Positions 1-4,911 of a stretch of 10,328 nt of DNA are shown here, piece after piece. The notes beneath the pieces were generated by a model. That model saw only the letters and a list, made by a program, of their open reading frames with translations. It made no database searches and was not told the origin of the DNA. A program made the translations under genes and the position numbers. Source of the DNA: Acidimicrobiaceae bacterium (lineage in GTDB: Bacteria; Actinomycetota; Acidimicrobiia; Acidimicrobiales; Bog-793); assembly GCA_025463965.1 (NCBI GenBank), contig JAODBN010000166.1, positions 1 through 10,328 of the forward strand. The letters run 5' to 3'. The stretch's first letter is position 1; every line of letters begins with the position of its first letter.

Positions 1-355
1 TGTAGTAGCTCCGGCTCATCGGGTGCAGCAGCAGCGCCACGAGCGCCACCTCGAACAGGAGGTTGATGATGCCCCCGGCGAGCACGCTCCCCGCGATCGC
101 GATGAGCAGGACGAAAGGCAAGATGGCCGCCACGATGGCCACTTTGTAGCCCCACTTGCGCTCGTTGGCGATGCCGTAGGCGCCCACCGCGTCCGCCGCC
201 ACGAGCAGCAGGTAAAGCGTTGCGTTTCCCCCAGCCAACAGAGCGGTCAAAAGAGCGATGAACGCATTGAAGTACAGCAGCATCGCTGAGATCTGGAGTG
301 TCTGGGGCTGTCCTTGGGGGAACCAGCGCCTCTGGGTCTGCAAGGAACGAGCCAT
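1..355 (-). CDS. Multi-pass membrane protein, 5' part only (runs off left edge)
   Basis: The reading frame opens with ATG at 353-355 and stays open to the window edge, giving 118 residues with no stop. After a basic, glutamine-rich N-terminus (MARSLQTQRRWFPQGQPQ) come about four hydrophobic stretches: residues 23-42, 45-60, 71-90 and 92-110. The short linkers are charged (ANERKWGYK at about 63-71), so this is an integral membrane protein. There is no signal-peptidase site or recognisable catalytic motif, and I cannot assign a family or function. Codon third positions are GC-rich, as in the neighbours. No clear ribosome binding site precedes the ATG. Instead a CACAAT hexamer ends 6 nt before it, which suggests a leaderless transcript. 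A 16-bp palindrome sits just upstream. The gene is in the same orientation as the 496-1023 gene but separated from it by 140 bp, so it probably has its own promoter. The C-terminus is outside the window. Confidence 0.75.
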   Translation of the reverse strand, partial: MARSLQTQRRWFPQGQPQTLQISAMLLYFNAFIALLTALLAGGNATLYLLLVAADAVGAYGIANERKWGYKVAIVAAILPFVLLIAIAGSVLAGGIINLLFEVALVALLLHPMSRSYY

Positions 356-361
356 GAGCCC

Positions 362-367
362 ATTGTG
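362..367 (-). promoter_or_regulatory. Putative -10 element of a leaderless promoter for the membrane-protein gene
   Basis: Read on the minus strand, CACAAT is followed by six bases (GGGCTC) and then the ATG at 355. It keeps the A at position 2 and the T at position 6 of the actinobacterial TANNNT -10 motif. The spacing is the same as for mshD, nth and hisD in this window. No convincing -35 is visible; the region where it should lie is occupied by the palindrome at 381-396. This is an inference from motif and spacing. Confidence 0.35.
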
Positions 368-380
368 CCAGGGTCGCAGA

Positions 381-396
381 CCGACCGGCCGGTCGG
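381..396. promoter_or_regulatory. Perfect 16-bp palindrome CCGACCGGCCGGTCGG, candidate operator
   Basis: The 16 bases are identical to their reverse complement. They begin 13 bp upstream of the candidate -10 of the membrane-protein gene, so they cover its -35 region. Size, symmetry and GACCG/CGGTC half-sites resemble operators of TetR-family repressors. The sequence could also fold as a hairpin and end transcription from the 496-3263 unit, but no T-run follows on the minus strand. No regulator gene lies in the window. Confidence 0.4.
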
Positions 397-495
397 CGCG
401 GCCGGTTCACCGCGCAGCGTTGTCGAGGACCTGTCGCGCGCTCAGCGGGGGCCGGTGGCTTGCTCAGCGCTCGTGCGTTTTGAGACTGGCCGGAG

Positions 496-1023
496 TCAGC
501 CGAGGCCGGCGATCCAGTTCAGCGCTCCGGCGAGGCCGTCCCCGCCGACCTGCTCATCGGCGCCGGCCCATTTCCAGCTGTGCTGGCCGAACTCTGCGTC
601 GAGGACGATGAGGCGCCCCGGGGCCCGGAGCCGCCCGCCCGCGGCGGCGTCCAATGCCGCGAGTTGCAGGTCCTGCGCGAGGCGAAAGGTGTGGGCGCCG
701 TCGCCGACGGGGACCGCTCGCCCGTCCTCATCGGGCGCGACGCGCGCCTGGACGAAGATCGCGAACACGCCGTAGGAGCAGGCGTAGTGGAGTGCGTCGA
801 GCCCCGTGGCGACGGACTCGACCCCTGCGAGCACGTACTGGGGCGGGTCGGGCTTCTCCGCCTCCACGGCGAACCACCCGAGGCCACGAAGCGCGGCCGC
901 GCGCTCGCGGGTGCCGAAGCGGCCGTCTCCGAGGTCGTGCACGAGCGGTGCGAGTGCACCTGGCGGCTCGGGGAGCTGTGCGGACGCCAGTGGCGTGTTG
1001 CTCCAGGCGCTCGTCGGGCTCAG
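496..1023 (-). CDS. Unknown 175-aa protein translationally coupled to the DUF4157-kinase-like gene
   Basis: I do not recognise a family. The protein is soluble-looking, with no membrane segment or signal peptide, and net acidic (about 20 D/E against 12 K/R). It has a proline-rich N-terminus (LPEPPGALAP at about 17-26), a central segment around ALHYACSYGVFAIFVQARV (77-95) and an aromatic motif FGQHSWKWAG (145-154) near the C-terminus. The chosen start is CTG at 1023, because it overlaps the TGA of the upstream gene in a CTGA junction and a GTGAGG purine stretch lies about 5 nt before it. CTG starts are rare; the next good candidate is GTG at 942 (149 aa). The 4-base overlap means co-translation with the 747-aa effector-like protein. 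A small acidic gene directly behind a toxin-like gene is a common position for an immunity protein or chaperone. That role is inferred from position only. Confidence 0.7.
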   Translation of the reverse strand: MSPTSAWSNTPLASAQLPEPPGALAPLVHDLGDGRFGTRERAAALRGLGWFAVEAEKPDPPQYVLAGVESVATGLDALHYACSYGVFAIFVQARVAPDEDGRAVPVGDGAHTFRLAQDLQLAALDAAAGGRLRAPGRLIVLDAEFGQHSWKWAGADEQVGGDGLAGALNWIAGLG

Positions 1024-3263
1024 CTGGACCTCACCGGGATCCGGTAGGCGGCGAGGATCGGCCCGAGCGCGTCCCTCGCCGCTGCCCGCGAGTCTGGGTC
1101 GAGCGCCGATGCCCGGGCATCCCCGTGCTCTTGAACCTCGATCTCGACCATGTTGCGGAACTTCGTGTCGCGCGCCAACGCCTCGACGGCCTTGTGGACG
1201 ATCGAGTCGACCTGTGTCTCTTTGACCTCGCCCTTGTGCACCGCTTCGGAGATCTCCTCGGAGATCTCCGAAGCCGGCCCCCCGAGGAGCCTCTGGTACA
1301 TCTCGAGGGTGAGCGGGGGGATGTCCGTGAACACCCGCGCAATGTGCTCCCGAGTCTCGGTGATGATCCTCTTGACGAGGTTGTCGTTCGAGGCGCTCGC
1401 CAAGTCGGCACCGTACTTCTTGCGAAGGAAGCTGAACTTGAAGTCGTTGGACTTCTCCGGCATTTGCTGCTTGGCCGTGTCCTTGTTCCAATCCTTGGTC
1501 AAGGTGCCGTTCTTCTCCGCCGCTTCGACCTTCGCGCGCACCGAACGGAACCGGGAGATCGTCGCTTCGACCTCGGGCCCGCTGAGCAGCCCGGTGATCG
1601 CCCCGCGCACGTCGTTCTCGCTGATCTGCAAGATGCGCTTTCCGAACTCCTCGTCGATCGCGTCGGGCAGTCCCTTGTAGTTCTGAGCCGCCCCCGAGCT
1701 CCTGTCGTCGTGGGTCTTCATGTCCTGTCCGAAGGACATGTCGAGGTCGATCCCGGTCACCCCGGTGACCTTGCCGTTCTCGCCGGTCTGCACGAAGTAG
1801 TTGCCCATATGGCGGTCGAGCTGCCCGGAGATCGCATCGAGGATCTGCAGCTTGTTCAGACAGCGCTGCAGCGTCCCGTCCTCGAGCGAGACCGACCCCG
1901 GTGTCTTGCTCTGTGTCTCGTCGGTCCGGGTGTAGTTGACCTCGTTGGCCCGGGTGCCCTTGGCCGTTTCCATCACCGTTCCGAACTGGCCGTCGTGGAC
2001 GGCGTACTCGACGCGCGCCGTCACCCCCGCACCGAGCAGCTGGTCGAGCTTGTACATCGCCAGCGCGCGCGACCCCCAGTTGGGATCGGCCTGGCGGATG
2101 CCGACGTCGATGTCCTGACCGGCCATGCTCTTGTCGAAGCCCTTCTCGGCCTTGAAGAAGCCGGAGAATTCGCCGGACTCGGTCTTGTAGTTCATCTCCG
2201 TGACCTTGTTCATCTGGCCGGAGTCCTCGCGCCCTTTGGAGACGAGTTGCGTGTCGGACAGGCCGAGCGCCTTGTCCCATTGTCCCGAGCCGATGTCGTT
2301 CATCTCGTTGCGGATGCGGGGGAGCAGCATGGCGACGACCTGGCGACGCTGTGCCTTCGAGCGATCGTCGCTCTGCTGCTGATCGCCGGTCTCCCTGAAT
2401 TTCTTGTGCCAGGACTCGGACAGCTTCTCGGCGTCTCCGGCACCGTTCGCACCCTGCCAGTCCAGGCACGCCGCCTCGACCCGAGCGAGGACCTTCAACA
2501 TCTTCGGGCGCGCGCCGGCCAACACCTTCGAGGAGGGGTTGCCCGAGGAGAGGAGGGTCGACTCGAGCTCCTCATAGGCGCCGAGGCCGTCGAGGATCTT
2601 GTCCCAGTTGGTCTTGGCCGACAGCGCCTTTCGCAGGCCCTTGGTCGTGGCGCCCCCGCCCTGGCTCTCGGCAGCCTCGCGGGTGCCTCGGAGCTTCGCG
2701 TGGACGAGGCGGGTGCTGCCCGACGAAGAGGAACGGTGCAAGACGCCGTGCGCGGTTTCGTGGGCGGCGAGATGGACGCCTGCTTTCGAGGACAGGTCGA
2801 GCTCGCCGGGCGCGAAGCCGACGCGACCGTCATCGGCGAACGCGGCTGCCCCCATCGAGCTGGCTTCGGCCGCCTCGCGCCCACCGGTGCGAAACGAGAC
2901 CCGGTCGGTTCGTCCGAGCTCGGGAGCAAGCAGGGCGGCGAGCGCCGGGGGAACGCCGCCGCTCGACTTTCCCGTCTGGCTCGACTCGAGGCCGCGAGGT
3001 CCCAGGCGGCTCGTTGCCCGGTCGGCGATAGCGTCCGCCTGCCGTTCCTTTTCCTGATCTTGCGCCGGCGCCACACGATCGTTGGGCTCGTCGTCTCGAA
3101 GCCGACTGATCGCTTCGACGACCGCACGATTTCCGACGCTGCGCTGCAGCGAGAGGACCGTGGCCGTTGGAGAGAGCGGATTGGCTTCCAGCGGCTCGGG
3201 GCGCTTGGCCCGTGCCAGGGGCCGGTGTCGGCGCTCGTCCGTCGCCCTGCGGGTAGCGCTCAA
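1020..3263 (-). CDS. DUF4157 protein with a C-terminal kinase-like domain, putative eCIS-type effector/toxin (747 aa)
   Basis: N-terminal motif LQRSVGNRAV (residues 39-48) and a DUF4157 segment (about 115-180), with an AAFADDGRVGFAPGE stretch followed by HLAAHETAH containing HExxH (168-172), are typical of proteins and toxins enriched near extracellular contractile injection systems. The C-terminal part has GFFKAEKG (368-375, candidate ATP-binding lysine K371), then SRALAMYKLDQLLGAG, a catalytic-loop-like QLDRHMGNYF (481-490, with D483, H485, N488) and a metal-binding-like GIDLDMSFG (504-512, D506/D508). This order matches kinases of the PI3/4-kinase-like, actin-fragmin-kinase or HipA-like fold, so protein or lipid phosphorylation is plausible. 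A helical tail of about 230 residues follows. The frame is open up to 3653, but codon bias collapses upstream of about 3300. The TTG at 3263 has AGGAG 9 nt before it, so I start there. The product has no signal peptide. It is coupled to the 496-1023 gene. Substrate and target are unknown. Confidence 0.8.
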   Translation of the reverse strand: MSATRRATDERRHRPLARAKRPEPLEANPLSPTATVLSLQRSVGNRAVVEAISRLRDDEPNDRVAPAQDQEKERQADAIADRATSRLGPRGLESSQTGKSSGGVPPALAALLAPELGRTDRVSFRTGGREAAEASSMGAAAFADDGRVGFAPGELDLSSKAGVHLAAHETAHGVLHRSSSSGSTRLVHAKLRGTREAAESQGGGATTKGLRKALSAKTNWDKILDGLGAYEELESTLLSSGNPSSKVLAGARPKMLKVLARVEAACLDWQGANGAGDAEKLSESWHKKFRETGDQQQSDDRSKAQRRQVVAMLLPRIRNEMNDIGSGQWDKALGLSDTQLVSKGREDSGQMNKVTEMNYKTESGEFSGFFKAEKGFDKSMAGQDIDVGIRQADPNWGSRALAMYKLDQLLGAGVTARVEYAVHDGQFGTVMETAKGTRANEVNYTRTDETQSKTPGSVSLEDGTLQRCLNKLQILDAISGQLDRHMGNYFVQTGENGKVTGVTGIDLDMSFGQDMKTHDDRSSGAAQNYKGLPDAIDEEFGKRILQISENDVRGAITGLLSGPEVEATISRFRSVRAKVEAAEKNGTLTKDWNKDTAKQQMPEKSNDFKFSFLRKKYGADLASASNDNLVKRIITETREHIARVFTDIPPLTLEMYQRLLGGPASEISEEISEAVHKGEVKETQVDSIVHKAVEALARDTKFRNMVEIEVQEHGDARASALDPDSRAAARDALGPILAAYRIPVRSS
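1243..1274. repeat. Perfect inverted repeat, 15-bp arms with 2-nt spacer, inside the effector gene
   Basis: GCTTCGGAGATCTCC (1243-1257) and GGAGATCTCCGAAGC (1260-1274) are exact reverse complements separated by TC. Each arm also holds the palindrome GGAGATCTCC, so the decamer occurs twice in tandem. In the protein this is the SEISEEISEA stretch near residue 668. With only 2 nt between the arms a fully closed hairpin is strained, but a long stem is still expected in the mRNA. Confidence 0.8.
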
Positions 3264-3272
3264 TGCCCGACG

Positions 3273-3277
3273 CTCCT
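3273..3277 (-). promoter_or_regulatory. Shine-Dalgarno AGGAG that sets the TTG start of the effector gene
   Basis: On the minus strand AGGAG is followed by nine bases (CGTCGGGCA) and then TTG at 3263. It is the best ribosome binding site near the point where codon bias begins. The start leaves 38 residues before the LQRxxGNxAV motif, a usual distance for DUF4157 proteins. It argues against the longer frame beginning at 3653. Confidence 0.6.
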
Positions 3278-3295
3278 GTTCGCTCGATCGGGCAA

Positions 3296-3301
3296 AGACT
3301 A
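3296..3301 (-). promoter_or_regulatory. Putative -10 element (TAGTCT) for the effector unit
   Basis: TAGTCT on the minus strand fits TANNNT. A transcript starting about 7 nt downstream would carry a leader of about 26 nt that includes the AGGAG site. The hexamer overlaps the TAG stop of the short ORF at 3299-3463. There is no recognisable -35, so this is tentative. Confidence 0.3.
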
Positions 3302-3463
3302 CAGAGGTGTGCGTCGGCGCGCTTGCGGTCCCGCCGAGGGCTTGGGTGCCTCGAGGACCGACTGGGTCAAGACGAGCTGGTGGTCGTTCCCGCTCGAGCA
3401 GTGCAGGGTGCTCGCCAGCGTGCGGACCGGCTGCGTCAGGCCATCCTTCGTCCACCGCTCCAC
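3299..3463 (-). CDS. Short ORF (54 aa) or gene remnant upstream of the effector gene
   Basis: In this frame codon third positions are nearly all G or C from about 3500 down to the TAG stop at 3299. The overlapping frame that would extend the effector gene upstream is poor in GC3. The composition is also protein-like, for example GVERWTKDGL and SGNDHQLVLTQSVLEAPK. GTG at 3463 is the first usable start and gives 54 residues, but no good ribosome binding site precedes it. The coding-like signal continues upstream to about 3530 without a start codon (residues such as FSTIAVPGG and ASASAWNTAAPG). It may therefore be the 3' remnant of a longer gene cut by rearrangement next to the NYN gene. No family is recognised. 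It lies 36 bp from the TTG at 3263. Confidence 0.35.
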   Translation of the reverse strand: MERWTKDGLTQPVRTLASTLHCSSGNDHQLVLTQSVLEAPKPSAGPQARRRTPL

Positions 3464-3555
3464 GCCCGGTGCTGCGGTGTTCCAGGCGCTCGCGGACGCG
3501 TCCCCGCCGCCAGGAACGGCAATCGTCGAGAAGCTTCCTGGCGGCCTCGGCGTAG

Positions 3556-3942
3556 GTGGCTGTGAGAGCGTGTGGCGTGCTCCTGATCGATGCGGCGAAC
3601 GTCGTCGGCTCACGCCCCTCGGGTTGGTGGCGAGATCGACCGAAGGCCGCCAAGGACCTCGTGGAACGGGTGCGCGCCGCGAAGGGAGCGGGTCGACTGA
3701 CCGAGCCGGTGGTCGCCGTCCTCGAGGGCGCCGCCCGTCGGGGCGTCGACGAGGGCGTTGCTGACGGCGTGAGGATCGTGCACGCTCTCGGAAGCGGGGA
3801 CGACGCACTCGTCGGGCTCGCGACCGAGTCGACCGAGCCGGTGACGCTGGTGACTGCTGATCGAGAGCTCCGGCGCCGAGCAGAGAGCGTCGGAGCGGAG
3901 GTCGTCGGGCCGCAATGGCTCTATAGCCAGCTCGACGGGTAA
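3556..3942 (+). CDS. NYN/PIN-like domain protein, putative RNase (128 aa)
   Basis: This is a single small Rossmann-like nuclease domain with the acidic residues expected of the NYN/PIN superfamily: LLIDAANVVGSRP near the N-terminus (D12), GSGDDALV (D82/D83) and VTADRELRRRAESVGAEVVGP (D102). A tryptophan-rich GWWRDRPKAAKDLVERV helix follows the first strand. These are the features of the short actinobacterial NYN proteins related to YacP, thought to cleave RNA using metal held by the aspartates. The RNA target is unknown. GTG at 3556 and GTG at 3562 are both possible starts; the AGGTGG just before them does not decide. The gene is divergent from the effector unit and convergent with the aldolase-like gene. 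GC content and codon use match the housekeeping genes, so it probably belongs to the chromosomal backbone. Confidence 0.85.
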   Translation: MAVRACGVLLIDAANVVGSRPSGWWRDRPKAAKDLVERVRAAKGAGRLTEPVVAVLEGAARRGVDEGVADGVRIVHALGSGDDALVGLATESTEPVTLVTADRELRRRAESVGAEVVGPQWLYSQLDG

Positions 3943-3953
3943 GGCGATCGATC

Positions 3954-4007
3954 TTCTGCGCCGACCAGGGTCAGGTTGGTGTTCGATCAGACCGAGCAGG
4001 CGCAGAA
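3954..4007. terminator. Inverted repeat TTCTGCGCC / GGCGCAGAA after the NYN gene
   Basis: The 9-bp arms (3954-3962 and 3999-4007) are exact reverse complements with a 36-nt loop and begin 12 bp after the NYN stop codon. The position fits a terminator between convergent genes, but the loop is long and there is no T-run. It may be a weak terminator or an mRNA 3'-end stabiliser. Confidence 0.3.
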
Positions 4008-4057
4008 CGGCCAACGGGCGGGTGCGGTGTCGGCTAGCTGCGCGCTCGTTGATCGCC

Positions 4058-4090
4058 GATTTGTCGCGACGAGCTGATTTGCCGCGACGA
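4058..4090. repeat. Direct repeat GATTTGyCGCGACGA, two copies at 18-bp period
   Basis: GATTTGTCGCGACGA (4058-4072) and GATTTGCCGCGACGA (4076-4090) differ at one base and are 18 bp apart. They lie in the non-coding gap between the NYN and aldolase-like genes. Paired sites nearly two helical turns apart could be protein-binding sites, or simply a small tandem duplication. Confidence 0.6.
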
Positions 4091-4098
4091 TGGGTGAA

Positions 4099-4114
4099 GA
4101 CTCGTCGACGAGTC
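4099..4114. repeat. Perfect 16-bp palindrome GACTCGTCGACGAGTC
   Basis: The sequence equals its own reverse complement. It lies 50 bp beyond the stop of the minus-strand aldolase-like gene, in the convergent gap. It could be the stem of a 3' hairpin or a binding site. No T-run is adjacent, so it is not called a terminator. Apart from this, the direct repeat and the inverted repeat, I see nothing in 3943-4163: no RNA gene and no ORF with coding character. Confidence 0.55.
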
Positions 4115-4163
4115 GAGCGGGTCGACAGCTACAGGACCACAATGGAGGACCCGGGCAGCCCGC

Positions 4164-4832
4164 TCAGGCGTGCTGAGTTCCTTTGACCTGAAAGGCCATG
4201 GCGCGCTGGATCGCTGCAGCCCGCAGCTCTTCGGGGATCTCGACAGGTCCGCCGATCGAGCCGGAGTTGATGCCGGCCTGTGCCGCTTCCTCGACGACGC
4301 CACCGACGACGATGGCGAGATCGGCGCTGCGGTGGAACACCAGCACCCCGTGGTTGGCGAGCAGCACCGCCGGCACACCGGGGGTGATTGCGGCTCGGAT
4401 ATTGGCGATCGCCTGCGCCGAGCCCCGCGGCCCGTAGGAGGCGATCGGCACACCGGTGGGAAGACCGAACATCGCCAACGCCTCGACCCAGCATCCGATC
4501 GGTCGGTGCGCCACCGCGTAGGCCGTCGCATAGGGGGAGTGCGTATGGATGACGCAGCCGACTTCTGCGTTGTCCTCGTACATCGCGGTGTGCATGTTCA
4601 CCACTGCCCCTTGGATCGGGGGCAGCTCACCCTCGAGCAGGGTCCCGTCCAACCGCAACCGCACCACCGCCGATGCTTTGTGGTTGCGGAGCGAGGGGCC
4701 GGCCGTGAAGTAGATCTCGTCGGTGCCGGGGACCCGAAGGCTGACGTTGCCGTGCCCGTTGGCGGAGATCGCGCCGCCGGCCACGACCCGCTGTGCGACT
4801 TCGATCACCTGATCGACCAGGTCCTTGTCCAT
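4164..4832 (-). CDS. Class II aldolase/adducin-family protein lacking the canonical catalytic acid (222 aa)
   Basis: This is a full-length single-domain member of the FucA/AraD/adducin family, zinc enzymes that act on sugar phosphates (aldol cleavage, epimerisation or decarboxylation). Visible landmarks are the phosphate-loop-like GHGNVSLR (26-33), zinc ligands HTH (96-98) and NHG (H161), and a C-terminal helical region. Aligned by eye with L-fuculose-1-phosphate aldolase, the catalytic Glu73 position, 19 residues before the first zinc histidine, is V77 in the context IQGAVVNMH. The usual SSE or SSD signature is absent. The reaction may therefore differ, or the protein may be non-catalytic. 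I choose ATG at 4832, with a GGGGG stretch 4 nt before it. GTG at 4868 or TTG at 4862 would add up to 12 residues, but they overlap or directly follow the candidate -10. The gene stands alone and convergent with the NYN gene, so no pathway can be assigned. Confidence 0.85.
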   Translation of the reverse strand: MDKDLVDQVIEVAQRVVAGGAISANGHGNVSLRVPGTDEIYFTAGPSLRNHKASAVVRLRLDGTLLEGELPPIQGAVVNMHTAMYEDNAEVGCVIHTHSPYATAYAVAHRPIGCWVEALAMFGLPTGVPIASYGPRGSAQAIANIRAAITPGVPAVLLANHGVLVFHRSADLAIVVGGVVEEAAQAGINSGSIGGPVEIPEELRAAAIQRAMAFQVKGTQHA

Positions 4833-4866
4833 GACACCCCCGCTCCAGCCGAGTTGTTGCAAGGCC

Positions 4867-4872
4867 ACCCTA
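4867..4872 (-). promoter_or_regulatory. Putative -10 element (TAGGGT) for the aldolase-like gene
   Basis: TAGGGT on the minus strand matches TANNNT. A start about 7 nt downstream would give a leader of about 28 nt with the GGGGG site before ATG 4832. This supports the shorter protein start. No clear -35 is seen. Confidence 0.35.
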
Positions 4873-4911
4873 GATGGGCGCGCCCGCCGCGGCCGATGAG
4901 CGCAGGAATGC

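Noticed and set aside
1023..2469. Upstream extension of the 496-1023 gene frame into the effector gene
   Set aside because: Above 1023 this frame is an Arg/Gly/Asp-rich shadow of the effector frame, so the 657-codon open frame is not a fusion protein.
1020..3263. Calling the effector an active metallopeptidase
   Set aside because: HETAH fits HExxH, but DUF4157 segments are not established as active proteases and no third metal ligand could be assigned by eye.
654..3764. Very long plus-strand open frame (over 1000 codons) opposite the effector unit
   Set aside because: It is the antisense shadow of the minus-strand genes: its product is a low-complexity Arg/Leu/Gly/Pro mix, while the minus frames carry recognisable motifs and better codon bias.
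3610..4014. Minus-strand open frame opposite the NYN gene
   Set aside because: It is antisense to a well-supported gene and has no domain or ribosome binding site.
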